NCBI GenBank assembly: GCA_011009095.1
Contig: VTPC01004451.1
Coordinates: forward strand, 101,117-165,116
From: Ignelater luminosus
Taxonomy: Eukaryota; Arthropoda; Insecta; Coleoptera; Elateridae
DNA length: 64,000 nucleotides
Reading direction: 5' to 3'
The position numbers were made by a program, and so were the translations under genes. Shown here piece after piece: positions 11,574-23,583 of this stretch (positions within the stretch are counted from its first letter, which is position 1; each line of letters starts with the position of its first letter). Under the pieces are notes generated by a model. It did no database searches. It saw only the letters and a program-made list of their open reading frames with translations, and had not been told where the DNA came from.

Positions 11574-12800
11574 TGTGTGTTATTGATAGCCTTGTGTACT
11601 TTCTTTGTCAATCTTATTTTGACTCTGGTTATTCTCGTAACTTCCCCTACAAAAATCATGAGTTGAGGTTTGCATATTAAGATGAATGATACTAAATTGT
11701 TTGTATTTGTATTTTAGTATCAAATTAACTTTGATAAACATTTTTTTTTGGAAATAGAAATTTTGCGAAACAGAAAAAGTTAAATGCAAACCCAACAAAT
11801 TGTATTTACTAAGATTTCTTTTCATTCTTTCTTTTGAGATGTAGTTTTATGAAATGGGGCCGAGAATACCCGGTGTAATAACAGGGCTGCACCGATTACA
11901 CTGCTATGTATTGTTTAATGAATTTTCCATATAATTACATATTGTGCTATCTACCCACAAAGTCCGCCAGCTGACTAATTCGGTGCATATATATTTTTTT
12001 ACTAATAACTAGTTTTTAACAAAAGTTTCGTTTACTTATTTTGTTTTTTCTTTTTTTTTAGGTTAATTTTTAAATAAATTCGTAAGTTTAAATTTTGCAA
12101 AAATGAACGAAAATTACCTTATGAGTTTTATAGCATTAATATTAATCAATATGTTAATAGTATAAAAACCAAATCAAGTGTATTCTTCGATACTTACCAA
12201 TTGTTCGCAGATAGTTAAACATCTATAATTTAATATATTATAATTCTTGTGATTTGTTGTTAATTTCAAATATAAATATTATATTAAATTGTAATCGAGG
12301 ATTGTGTAAAATAAAGTTTTTAAAAAGAAGAATTCAGGGCTTCTTTACATTTCGCGAACTACTGAGCAAACTAAATTTTAAAATTAGCACCGAAAAGGTG
12401 GCCTACATGTAATGTAATTCAAGAACTACACAAATTCTAATTTTCTCCGCCGGCATGTTTTTAATAATAATAATAATAACGGAAATGCCGATGAATGCGT
12501 TTTTCTATTTGTAAATTTTTTTTGACACTTCGGCGTTAAGCCAATTTTTCTTGTTGTTTCTATTCATCTGGCACAAACTAGCGAAGTTTATTTGAACAGG
12601 CACACTAAACGTTGCGCGGCAGTTTTTGGACACTGATGTAATGTTGACTAACAATTTGGAGCAAAAATTGATCTCGCTTAACAGGCGCATCAGTGTCGCA
12701 TTACTGTTTGAATCACAAACGTGTGACCTACTTTACGGTTTTCCATCATAAAACTTGCACTTTTAGTTTTTCCCGGAAACAACACTGTATGGTGTTAGTA
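11574..12800. other. AT-rich stretch without recognised gene
   Basis: It contains a short (AAT)n tract near 12463-12480. Small open frames on the minus strand (11580-11825 and 12505-12690) look like chance. Confidence 0.45.
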
Positions 12801-12801
12801 A

Positions 12802-12829
12802 GTAATTTATTTATTTATTTATTTATTAC
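12802..12829 (-). repeat. LINE 3' tail, (AAAT)n
   Basis: TTTA repeats on the plus strand read GGGTAATAAATAAATAAA on the minus strand, directly after the 3' UTR of the minus LINE. A simple-repeat tail in place of poly(A) is common in CR1-like elements. Confidence 0.6.
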
Positions 12830-12936
12830 CCAAACAAAACGAGCTTAACCCAATTACATTGTCGGGGAAATCCCGCATTTGTACATAATATTTAATGTTA
12901 AATTACACAAAAAAAATGTTATAATAAAAAGTAATA

Positions 12937-12940
<4 letters not shown>

Positions 12941-12968
<28 letters not shown>
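12941..12968. repeat. (AAT)n microsatellite
   Basis: About nine AAT units inside the 3' UTR of the minus-strand LINE. Confidence 0.8.
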
Positions 12969-13065
12969 GATAATAACAACAATAATATGAGAAAAAAAGA
13001 AGAAATATAAGTGATTTCGGAATGAGCAGAGACACATAAACTAGCTTATTTAACAAAATTAGATA

Positions 13066-15320
13066 CTATGAGAGTAATTTGAATAATGATTTTTTAAACG
13101 ATACTAGGGAAGAGTCAAATATATCAATATCAGTTTCATAACTTATTTTATTGACCACGGTTGCCATTCTTATTAATGGAGAGCAGAAACGTAAATTAGT
13201 TCTATATTTAGGAATGTACAAGATGTTTCGAGGTCGAGATCTATGTGCCGGTACGTAGAGTTGCCCAAAAGGTAACAGCTTGGGACAATCTATTCTGTTA
13301 TTTATTAGCTTATGAATAAAGCAAATGTCTTCCAACTCTCTTTTTTTTATATAGATTAGCAATTTTAAATTGCGACCTAACGTCTTGATATTCGTTATAA
13401 CCGGGGTATTTTCCATGTGCTTTGTAATAAAGATACTTAAGAAACTTATTTTGAACTGTTTCAATTTTGTTTTGATGAGTAATTTGACCAGGATTCCATA
13501 CTGCTCAAGCAAACTCTAATTTAGACCTTACTAAAGAACCTAGACTTTTTAATGACGCATTTACCATCTTCTCGATATGATCATCCCACCTTAAATCCGA
13601 CCCCAGATTAACTCTTAAGCTCTAAATTATTACCGTTAATGGTATATTGGTAATAAGTTGGGTATTTTTTGGTCGTGAATGTCATAGATTTGCATTTACT
13701 AATATTAAGACTTAGCCTGTTTGTATTGCTCCAATCTAACAGTGAATTTACATTATGTTGCAGAGTATGACAATCTTCTACATTAGCGACTTCTTTGTAT
13801 ATCTTTACATCATCTGCAAATATAAGACATTCACATCCTTTAATATAGCATGGGAGATCATTAATAAATAACAAAAAGAGCAGAGGTCCCAAGTTGCTAA
13901 ACTGTGGCACACCCGACGGTACTATAAATGGTTGCGATTGTATTCCGCCTATCAGTATAAATTGAAACCTGTCCTGTAAATAAGATTTAAAGAATTGTAA
14001 CAAATTGAGAGAGAAACCGTATGCGTGCAACTTTCGTAATAATATGTCATGATTTACGCTATCGAAAGCTTTAGAGAAATTCGTATAAATTACATCTACT
14101 TGTCCCACTTTGTCAATAATACTACTACTGTATTCCATAAACGTTATTAAATTTGTTTCAACAGATCTTTTGTTTGTAAAACCGTGTTGATGCTCTGTTA
14201 TATTGTTTCTTAAAGTGTTATAAACTTTACTGTAAATAATTTGTTCAAATATTTTAGCGGGCACAGATAACACAGATACTGGACGGTAGTTTGTTACTTT
14301 GGATTTATCACCCGATTTATGTATAGGAACTACTTTACTTAATTGCCATTTATCCGGAAAAGTGCTCGTTCGCAGAGCTAGATTATATAATATTGATCAA
14401 GGATGACTAAGTAATTCACGACAAGCTTTAAATATGTAAGGAGGCACCAGATCAGGACCAACCGATCTTTTCGGTTTTAGTTTTCGCATTACTACCTCGA
14501 CTTCTTGTACATTCACATGTTTTATTACAATGCAATCAGAGATACTATTATGGACAATCTGATTGGATCCAAATATTATATGATTAATATCGTATGATGA
14601 ATGGTTATTGTATACCGATTTAAAATAATCTGCAAATAATTCTGGAATTTCTGCTTCATTATTAGTAGTTCTTTCATTAAACTGATATTTGTCAAAATCT
14701 GAGTTGTTATTACGTTTTCTGTTTATATAATTCCAAAATCCGTTAACATTATGAATAATTTCGTTTTCTATAGATGCAATATAGTTTTCATGCGCAACCT
14801 GTGTATCTTGTTTTAGCTTTTCTCTTAATCGACGGAATTCTTGCAAGTGGTAATCTGATATGTTTTTATGTTTGTGATGCATTATTTTTAACTTTATGTT
14901 TTGAATGATTTCTCGAGTAAACCAGACAGGGTAACGAAAATAGGATCTATGCTGTACTTTTGGAACAGATTGATCTAGAGCTTGATACAATAGAGAGTAG
15001 AATTTTTCTACAGCCGCATTCACGTCATTATAATTTTCAAGTTCACGCCAATCGGTAACCCTTAGTAATTCATATAGAAGAAGGAAGTTAACTTTTTTGA
15101 AATTGTAATGTTCAGGCGCTACCCTGGATGTACTAGCATTCTTTCTATATGAACGACTGTAGGAATTATGTGTCAGTGTCAATGTCAGTGTTGGTGCCAG
15201 AAAAATTCATTTTCTACTAATACAGAAAATTAATAAATTCCCTCTACAACACCATCCAGACGGTCCTTTTCAGGACTTTGCCATTGCCTAAAATCCAAAT
15301 CTTTATATATTTGCAGTAAT
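13066..15320 (-). pseudogene. Non-LTR retrotransposon ORF2 (CR1/Jockey-like), 5'-truncated and frameshifted
   Basis: Read on the minus strand, three open pieces follow in order. 15182-14397 starts just after the endonuclease (FKKVNFLLLYELLRVTDW, then the linker before RT, ending VMRKLKPKRSVGPDLVPPYI). 14273-13608 is the RT core: TNFSKAFDSVNHDILL, then SGVPQFSNLGPLLFLLFIND, then FADDVKIY, then SLNISKCKSMTF. 13512-13066 is the C-terminal domain (SPLIRM...DIFDSSLVSFKKSL). The SGVPQGS box has Phe for Gly, and two frame or stop breaks separate the pieces, so it is dead. Most of the endonuclease is missing; the 15190-15320 stretch may be its remnant. The family is judged from RT wording, and the clade is uncertain. 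Confidence 0.85.
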
Positions 15321-15321
15321 A

Positions 15322-16626
15322 AAGGGTTTTCCAATAAGAGGTGTTATTTTGATATTCAAAGAAAAGTGCCACTTTTTAATATAAATGATCGGATGTTTAT
15401 TTCATTATAAAGAGGAAGGTATGCCGTTAATACTGGAAAATAACATCAGGCAAATGACCACCACGACCACGCTTACAGGACAATATCCTTTTCATGAAAT
15501 TTTCCATAACCAAATCGCAAAGTGGCTGCCCTATGTCCTCGATAGCCTCACGAATTCCATCTTTGAGGTCTTGAATCGACGCTGGGCTGTTGGCGTAGAC
15601 CTTCTCTTTCACGTGGCCCCAAAGAAAGAAGTCGCAAGGTGTTAAATCACAAGATCTCGGTGGCCAATTGTGATCACCTCTTCGAGAGATAACACGGTCC
15701 GGAAACTTTTTCCGTAAAAGATCAATGGTTTCGTTGCTTGTGTGGCACGTAGCGCCGTCTTGTTGAAAGTAAACGTTGTCCAGATCAATACCATCCAATT
15801 CCGGCCATAAAAAATCGTTAATCATCTCTCGATAGCGCAATCCAGTCACCGTAACTGTTGCTCCAGCCTCATTTTCGAAAAAGTAAGGTCCAATGACTCC
15901 GCCGGACCATAAACCGCACCAAACAGTCACACGTTGAGGATAGAGAGACTTTTCAACAATAACTCTTGGATTTTCTGAGCCCCAGATCCGACAATTTTGC
16001 TTGTTGACGAAGCCACCGAGGTGGAAATGGGCCTCATCACTCAAGATGATTTTTCGATGGAATTCTGGATCATTTTCATGCATTTCAACGACCCAATCAG
16101 CAAAGACACGACGTTGTTGATGATCGGCCGGCTTGAGTTCTTGTGTTAACTGGACTTTATAAGCCTTAAGACCCAAATCTTTATGCAAAATACGGTGTAA
16201 TGACGTTTGTGGAATGGCTAATTCCAAAGAACGACGAGGAATGGACAAACCTGGGTTTTCTTTAACACTTTCGGCTACAACAGCAATATTCTCGGCTGTT
16301 CTTGAGCGACGTGCACGGGTTTTATTCTTCACATCACTAACTTGTCCCAAGAGCTCGAATTTTTTCACCAATTTCTGTATTGCGGTCCGACAAGGTGCTT
16401 CACGGTGACCCAAAAATGTTCGAGTTTTACGAACCGTCTCTGCCAAATTTTCACCATTTTTATAGTGAATTTTAATAATTTCAATGCGTTGTTGAAGCGT
16501 GTATCGTTCCATATTTATTAATGGCGTAGTTTCTACTTGTCAAATGTCAAAAAATGATAGCTTCAAAAGTGACATCTACCGAAATAGCGGGCTATTCAAA
16601 ATAACACCTCTTATTGGAAAACCCTT
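15322..16626 (-). mobile_element. Complete Tc1/mariner-superfamily transposon, DD41D (rosa-like)
   Basis: A 1305-bp element with 31-bp terminal inverted repeats that are identical over their full length (15322-15352 and 16596-16626, starting AAGGGTTTTCC). It is flanked by the TA target duplication (15320-15321 and 16627-16628). It carries one uninterrupted transposase gene on the minus strand. Perfect ends and an unbroken frame point to a young insertion. It separates the truncated 5' ends of two LINEs. Confidence 0.93.
15427..16512 (-). CDS. DD41D mariner-like transposase (361 aa)
   Basis: A cut-and-paste DNA transposase that would act in the nucleus on the TIRs at 15322 and 16626. Residues 1-55 form the first helix-turn-helix (TLQQRIEIIKIHYKNGEN). 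Residues 75-125 form the second (ENPGLSIPRRSLELAIPQTS...LHKDLGLKAYKVQ), with a basic RARRSR linker near 66-71. The DDE/D catalytic residues are D159 (ILSDEAHFHL), D252 (FQQDGATCHT) and D294 (SCDLTPCDFFLWG). The 41 residues between the last two define DD41D rather than DD34D mariner. The length is normal for the family, with no stop or frameshift, and the ATG at 16512 lies about 115 bp inside the right TIR end. It is likely potentially active, though activity cannot be read from sequence. Confidence 0.93.
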   Translation of the reverse strand: MERYTLQQRIEIIKIHYKNGENLAETVRKTRTFLGHREAPCRTAIQKLVKKFELLGQVSDVKNKTRARRSRTAENIAVVAESVKENPGLSIPRRSLELAIPQTSLHRILHKDLGLKAYKVQLTQELKPADHQQRRVFADWVVEMHENDPEFHRKIILSDEAHFHLGGFVNKQNCRIWGSENPRVIVEKSLYPQRVTVWCGLWSGGVIGPYFFENEAGATVTVTGLRYREMINDFLWPELDGIDLDNVYFQQDGATCHTSNETIDLLRKKFPDRVISRRGDHNWPPRSCDLTPCDFFLWGHVKEKVYANSPASIQDLKDGIREAIEDIGQPLCDLVMENFMKRILSCKRGRGGHLPDVIFQY

Positions 16627-16639
16627 TATAATATAGAAT

Positions 16640-19129
16640 ATCAAAGATGTCAAAATCAAAACGACAAAAAAATTTAGATGCTTTAATTTTCAAACAAGAA
16701 AACAACAGTACTGAAGATTTAAAAGAGACAATTCTACTAATAGGAGACATAAATTTTGATTTATTAAGCAAATACAAAGAAGGAGTACGAAAATATACTA
16801 ATTTATTAAATGCTTATGGTTTAATAAGTTTAATTAATTCCCCCACACGAGAAGAAAAGATACAGAATAACTTAGTGTCTACTTCTCTAGACCATGTAGT
16901 AATTCGATTTGAAAACGAATCATACGAACCGTTTGTTGTTAACTATAAAATAGCAGATCATTACATAATAGGAATAAACTTCTTGGCTGATTATAATCCA
17001 CTAGAAGCAAACGAAGATACAATTCGATACGTTATAGATAATGAGAAAGTCAATTATATGATTAAACAACTAACTTGGGAAAAATTAATGAATATTAATA
17101 ACGTTACACAACTATACGAGAAAATTGTGGCAGCATTTTCTTTAATATACAAATTTTCGACACGAACTATTAAGTACAATAATAATAGAAAATATAAAGT
17201 ACATAACCCATGGATTACAGATGAACTACTTAACGAAATTTCTTTTAAAAACGATATGCGGAGTACTTACAAATCAAACAAAAATCCAACTTTATTTAGA
17301 AAATACAAAGCATTACGAAATACAGTTTAGAAAAAAAATAAAGAAAGCTAAAGATAATTATTACTACCAAGAGATACGTAAAAATAGTTCCAACATATCA
17401 GGAATTTGGTCAATCTTAAATAACAGACTAGGAAGAGGTAACAACAATATAAAACAGTCATGTTTAAAAAACTTTAAATATATTGCTACAGAGGAAGAAA
17501 TAAAACAACTAACAAATACTTTTAACAACTTCTTTATTTCAATTATCGACAAACTAAGAAAGACCAATAATACACATCAACAGGTAATAATTGATACTCA
17601 ACTACAATCGTTTTTTTTTACCATCTATGACCTCAACTGATTTGCACAATATAATACAAACATTTGACGTAAATAAAGTTCCTGGATATGACAACATCAG
17701 AAACAAAAACATAAAGAATAATCTAAATATACTGTGATATTTTACTACATTTCTTAAATCTAATGATTAGAAATGGTGAAATTCCAGAAAAAATGAAAAT
17801 ATCAATAGTTACTCCAGTTTGTAAAAATGGTAAAAAAGATGATATTAATAACTACAGACCAATCTCGAATCTTCCATCATTAGAAAAGAATTTAGAGAAA
17901 TATATAAACGACAAATTAAATAGCTACTTGGATAAATTCTCCATTATACCTAATACACAATTTGGTTTTCGAAAAAGAAAGAATGCAGAAACGTTATTAT
18001 TGGATTTTGTTGAAAAAAATAATGTAACTTTAAATGACAGAAAGCATGCAGCCGCGATATTTCTTGATCTATCAAAAGCCTTTGATGCAATAGACAGGAC
18101 TATACTTCTTCGAATATTAGAAGCTTCCGGAGTAAGAGGCACAGTTCACAAATTATTCGAAAGTTTTTTAACAGATCGAGCACAGACTGTCAAAATTAAC
18201 AATTGTTACAGTAATTTAAAGCAAACACATTTCGGTGTTCCGCAAGGATGTATTTTACCACCAACGTTATTTAACTTATACGTAAAAGATATACCTCGAA
18301 CAAATGGTTTACTGTGTAATATTTATCAATACGCTAATGATACTGCTATATTATCAACAGACATTAATGAAATTACATGTTTGCAGAAACTGCAGAATGA
18401 TTTCAATTTAATATCAAAGTGGTTTACACAACATTATATTTTTATAAACAATAAAAAAACTCAAGCTCTTCAATTTGGAAATTCTAGCATAAATTACATT
18501 CTACGAAGTCATAACGAGAAATGCTTATTTTCTGGAAATTTAGTTAATTGCAGTTCTTGCCACAAAATAGACTTCTAAATGAAGTCAAATATCTTGGAAT
18601 AATAGTGCAAAAAGATATGAAATGGACTGGACACATAGAATATGTATCTAACAAATTAAAAAGCCCATTATATACATTCTATCAATTACGAACAATTTTG
18701 CCAGTGCAAACAAAAATACTAATTTATAAAACTTTGGGAGAATCAATAATAAGATATGGTCTGACGATTTATGGTCATGCATATACAATACACCTGGAAC
18801 CTCTGTTAAAGGCGCAAAATAATTTCTTAAAGCTTATAAAAAATAACAATAAAAGAACAGATGACATAAGGAAAGAGCTTGAAATTTTGAAAATTGATCG
18901 GTTACGGGATTATATTACCATTTTTAAATATTATTTTAATAAAACATTTCAACAGGTCCAAGAAACTACATATAACATTCGACCGTCACCCATAACTTTC
19001 ATCACTAATAGGTACAATAATTTCTACGGAAGAAACTCGATTTATTATTACATTCCAAAATCACTAAATGAATTTCCTTATAAAAACATAAAGAAAATTT
19101 CTGAGCTGAAAAAGAAGCTTCGTGGATGA
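16640..19129 (+). pseudogene. Non-LTR retrotransposon ORF2 (CR1-like), 5'-truncated and frameshifted
   Basis: Four plus-strand pieces follow in order. 16647-17330 begins inside the endonuclease (ILLIGDINFDLL, then SLDHVVIRF, then KIADHYIIG, the usual SDH box with Ala-Asp-His) and runs into the linker (NPWITDELL). 17221-17640 continues the linker (KKIKKAKDNYYYQEI...NISGIWSILNNRLGR). 17763-18578 is the RT: NNYRPISNLPSLEKNLEK, LDLSKAFDAIDRTILL, FGVPQGCILPPTLFNLYVKD, and YANDTAI in place of YADD-T. 18548-19129 is the C-terminal part (NEVKYLGIIVQKDMKW...). The changed catalytic box (Ala-Asn-Asp) and three frame breaks make it inactive. It is a different family from the minus LINE next to it. Confidence 0.87.
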
Positions 19130-19326
19130 TTAATTAACAGATAAATTTATAATAACTTAAATATTTATTTCTCAAAGAATACATAATTAGTTATTACTAC
19201 TTTCAAAATCTCAAGTTCTTATTCTATTTGGTCTTTTCGTTACAGTTATACTAGTAGATTATATATTGTTAATATAAAACCTGTAAAAAGTCCATATGGA
19301 CTCACAGGCAATTATTCTAATGTAAT

Positions 19327-19378
19327 TTTAATAATATATAAATAAATAAATAATAATAATAATAAGAATAATAATAAA
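19327..19378 (+). repeat. LINE 3' tail, AAAT/AAT simple repeat
   Basis: AATA and AAT repeats about 200 bp after the last RT-related codon of the plus-strand LINE; probably its 3' terminus. Confidence 0.6.
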
Positions 19379-20960
19379 CTGTCAAGGCTGGATGATATAC
19401 GTCTTCAGGTACAATTGCATCATTATTACTAAATACGTTTACTGGTAAGTTACTGATTATGAGATCGAGAGTTCGTTTTTGAAAATTAAGAATATTATTA
19501 TACATGCCGAAATTTTGAATGTTAAGAAATTGTTGTAAGCGTTTGGTAGTGGCAACATATGAATTTTAACAAACAGAGATTCCAGAATTATGTTTACATT
19601 TATAGCTTCTGATTTATGCTTTCTATGGACTGCTATTAACACATTATTGTGTAGAGTTTGTTTTATTTTTGTATTGTTTATTCTTTTGTATTAAATTTTC
19701 CAAGAATTTCCCTAAAATTTATTCGTCTTTTTATCGAAAGCTTTTTTAATGTATTTTTTTATGTAAGTTATTTCTGGTATGTTATGTTAAGTTTTTTTTA
19801 TGGGCCTCATTATTGTAAGACAATTAGAGTCTTGTAAGGATAGCAAATTCCTAAATATCAACACCCGAATCGTTGGCTTTTTATTACCTAATTTGATTGT
19901 TGTGATCGTTTATTTGGTAACTAAAAAAAAAGAAGAAACTGAAGAGAAAAAATTATAAAATCCTTGTGGACGATTTTAAATTAAGTCCTTTTACAAGGCG
20001 GGAGAATTTCTTAAAATTTTAACAATCGGCATACCTTACATACCTTTTAGTCGAGCGAAATATTTAAATCCCCGTTTTACAATCTTGTTATGCGACAAAA
20101 GGAGCGAATGAACGAACTGGCCTATTCAAAAATTTTTTGCTTCCAGGTAAATTCCTGTTTGCGATAGTTATGGTCAATTTTGTTAAATTAACGATGGCAT
20201 TTTTAGAGCACCAAATCAGATTTGTTTTTGGGGAAAATTTATAGGGACTATAAAAATGATTCTTTTTTAACTTTAGTTTGGGAAAAATCGAAATAAGATG
20301 TTAGGCGGTATGGAATTTTGTTTTGCGCGGGGAGGATGGAATGTTTCGGTTCCCTTGTAAAATTTTCAACGATTGTCACCTGGGTGAAATAACAGCAGTT
20401 TCGTGGAGGCCTACGTGCTTCAGAATATTGAGAAGGTATTAAGGAAGAATAAAATTCTATAGATAGGGGGTAGTTTACTGATTCTCTAGCAGTTGTTTAT
20501 TTATGAGAATATCATTGGGATGATAAATTGCCTGTAACCAGTGCTTCTCAATAGGTCTTAACAAAATTTGCTGTTGTTGAACTTCTTAATGTAAACAAAA
20601 GTTTTTGAAGATTTCTGTTTTATAAGGCTCTGCATCGATTATTGCAGTATTAATTTTTTAATTAAAAAAAAAGCTGAAAACAGATTTTAGAAATTTTTAT
20701 AGATCAACCATTTACTTACTTACGTAGCTAAAGGAATCTATCACCATCTCCCAAAAAAAAGTAAAATTCAATTTATTTTAATCGGAACTAGAGGTGGTTG
20801 CTGGTTAGTCGTCTAAAATCGCTTGATTCCGTACAAAATGAAAACTTTAGAAATCTATTGCGGCTGCAATTTCATCTGCTTAATTTCATACTGACTCTTT
20901 TTCAGTATATCAGACAATGTGATGCAAATTTCACGGATCTAGAAATTCACGTAAGTGTAA
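19379..20960. other. AT-rich stretch without recognised gene
   Basis: No convincing coding region, repeat array or RNA gene is seen. Short minus frames (19317-19642) continue from LINE-adjacent sequence and look non-coding. Confidence 0.45.
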
Positions 20961-22050
20961 GGCTGTTTTCGTTCTGAGGATTCTTGTACTGATCTCGACC
21001 GGCGTTATCTTCGAAGTTCGAACTAACCCGGACAAGCATTATTTTCATACAGAATCGAAGATGAGGATTTTCATACTACACCAGACCGAGAATTTGTTTC
21101 TTATTGAGTCAAACGAGCGTTATTTTTCTACGAACTGAGGCGGGCATTATTTTTATACTGAACCGAAGCGGAAAAGTTTCGTACTGTGCTGTAGAAGCCT
21201 GCAAGGGCTGGATTACTTGGTCAGCTCTTTGCGCTGCCCTATCCAATCTCGGGTTTAGGTGAAGGGTACTCCGTATCTGTCGGATCCTTTGATCTTATGG
21301 CGCTTCTTCCCGGCTCTGTCGGACCTCTCGGGTCGTCCAGAAGTCTCGGAACTGTCAGGCTTCCTGGCCCTGCTGGATTGTTCGAACCTCTCCATTCATT
21401 CAGAGCTCTCAGACCTGTCAGGCTTCCTAGCCCTGTCGGGTCGTTCGAGTCTCTCGAGATCTTTAAAGGTCTTGGACCCGTCAGGCTTTCTGGCCCTGTC
21501 GGGTTGTTCGGGCTTCTCTAGTCCTTCAGAAGTCTCAGACCTGTCAGGCTTCCCGGCCCTGTCGGGTCGTTCGGGCCTCTCAGGATCTTTAAAGGTCTTG
21601 AATCCGTCAGACTTCCCGGCTCTGTCTAGTCCTTCAAAGATCTCTCACCTGTCAGGCTTCCTGGCCTTGTCGGGCCGTTCGGGCTTCTCTAGTCCTTCAG
21701 AGGTCTCGGACCTGTCAGGTTTTCTGTCCCTGTCGGGTCGTTCGGGCCTCTCGAGACCTTCAAAGGTCTTGGACCTGTCAGGCTTCCTAGCCTTGTCGGA
21801 TTGTTCGGGCTTGTCGAGTCGTTCAGTAGTCTTGAACCTGTCAGGTTTTCCGGTCCTGTCGGGTTGGTCGGGCTTCTAGAGTTGTTTAGAAGTCTCGGAC
21901 CTGTCAGGCTTTCTCGCCCTATCGGACTGTTCAAGCCTTTCGAGCTTTTCCGGCCGATCAAGAAGTTACCAGGATCTTTTCGGGCCGCGTCAAAGTTACT
22001 TCTAGGCGAATCGGGCCTGAAAATTTCAGCCCGTGCAGGACTCTAACTGG
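20960..22050. repeat. Family B repeat locus with 63-bp tandem array
   Basis: 20960-21190 carries repeated wording such as GGACAAGCATTATTTTCATAC and TTTTCATACTACACC, also found at 52490-52620. From about 21300 to 21960 a 63-bp monomer is repeated about ten times: CTGTCAGG starts at 21352, 21415, 21478, 21541, 21604, 21649, 21712, 21775, 21838 and 21901. One unit is 18 bp short. Alternate monomers differ, giving a 126-bp dimer. Because 63 and 18 are multiples of three, frames stay open (206 codons on plus, rich in Leu, Ser and Gly; 90 on minus). I see no ATG start in the long frame and regard it as a minisatellite. The tail (21950-22050, GGCCGATCAAGAAGTTACC) recurs at 52640. Confidence 0.85.
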
Positions 22051-22555
22051 GATTATGGATAGTTAAAACCGCTTGTAATTCATTCAAGATTTACAGGAAT
22101 ATATTCACACTCCCTCCCATATTTATAGCACAGTTGACAACTCATATTTTATTATGACGCTGGATTCTGCTTGTTGCCACTTGGCTGGTTGCTGTAACTC
22201 GTGCCAAATCGATGGATAAGTAACATAAAGTACGATTTATGACTTTGCTGACACTCCAGTCAATTAGAGATACGTCAGACTTAGAACGCAGTTCCGCCAG
22301 GTCGAAATATGTGCTGTAGAGAGCGTTTGACGATTCGTTCCCTACACTTAAATATTGTGCAGAACTTAGTCGGGTCACAGTTAAAGTGGATTCCGAACCA
22401 CCAGGAGACCTTTCTTGCAGAAATAACTTTTTTCCTTGAAAACTACAAACAGCAATATATCGTTACTTTTCAAGAAAGAAATTTGATTTACAGTTTCTGT
22501 TCTAGACTAACTTATTCAATCTGATCATAATAATTTAGTTTCAAGATTGATAATG

Positions 22556-22645
22556 GAGGGACTTGCAGTGATTTGAGCGCTCTCGGACGTTGCCCGGTGA
22601 TATTTACCCAGAATCACTGGAAGACGCAATTGTCATCCAGGTTAA
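22556..22645 (+). repeat. 92-bp direct repeat, left copy (brackets family A array A4)
   Basis: It starts GGGACTTGCAG and ends CCAGGTTAAG. A diverged copy in the same orientation lies at 23584-23673, so the two bracket the A4 array. Confidence 0.7.
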
Positions 22646-22649
22646 GATA

Positions 22650-23490
22650 AACTGTACAGTCACGCCGAACTGTGCATCTCAAGCACATTGGGCTACCAAA
22701 GATGGTCTGTGGGATATCTAGTTCACTTGGAAGGTTGATGCAGTGTAAAACTCGACCTAGGATCACCACAGGTGGCCCGTTGGAGGGCCAGCCTGACTGA
22801 TATTCGTATTTATCGTCTTTAAGAAAGTTGATGGAGGACATAGCCCTATCTCCATCTTGTGTCACCGCAGGTGACTCGTTGGAGAGCCTAAGTTAAGTTA
22901 ATACAGGGCAATATTCAAGTTTGGGTCACCGTAGGTGGCCTGCGGAGCATTTAGCTTTCTTGGAAGGTTGATATAGTGTAAAACTCTAACTGGGGCCACC
23001 GCAGGTGGCCCTTTCGTATACGAGTCTGACTGACATTGGTATTTATTATTTTTAGGAAGGCTGATAGAGGGCGTAGTCCGATACGTGTTTGCATTTCTCG
23101 TTTTTAAGAACGTTAGTATAGGGTGATGCTCGATCTTTGTATGCGTATGCTGACCCGTGTACATATGTATCATTCTTAAGAAGGTGAACAGTGGGCAACG
23201 CTCGGGTTTGGACCACAGCAGATGATTTTTAACTCTTATAGGAGGTGAAGCTCGATTTCGGTCAGCGCAGATGACCCGTTAGGGGGCGCAGCCGACTCGT
23301 GTTTGTATTGTATCATTTTTGAGAAGCGACTTGTGAGATATTTAACTCTTTTGGAAGACTGATGAAGGATTAATGAGAACTTTGGAGTACGTAGCACAAT
23401 TTATTCTGTATTTATTATTATCTAAAGGTTGATGGAAGCCGAAGTTCGACCCAGGAGCATCCCATGTGACCTGTTTGATATTTAACTCTC
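22650..23490 (+). repeat. Family A repeat array A4
   Basis: Units contain TTGGAAGGTTGATG, GGCCACC-GCA-GGTGGCC (22994-23010), the paired-change variant GTCACC-GCA-GGTGAC (22861-22875) and GGTCA...TGACC (23260-23276). The orientation is opposite to A1-A3. Confidence 0.8.
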
Positions 23491-23583
23491 TAACGGTTAT
23501 TATGCATTACTTACCTACTAAGTAGGTACACAATGAAAACTTAGAAGAGAGACGTTCTATCTCTTTGGTCCTTAGAATGGACA

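Noticed and set aside
12802-19378. One LINE with its 5' part inverted by twin priming
   Set aside because: Both halves contain their own full RT core and the RT sequences are clearly different families.
21259-21879. 206-codon Leu/Ser/Gly-rich frame read as a repeat protein gene
   Set aside because: The long frame does not begin with an ATG that I can see, other frames on both strands are also open, and the DNA is a regular 63-bp minisatellite with cousins at 32540 and 52269 that are not open in the same way.
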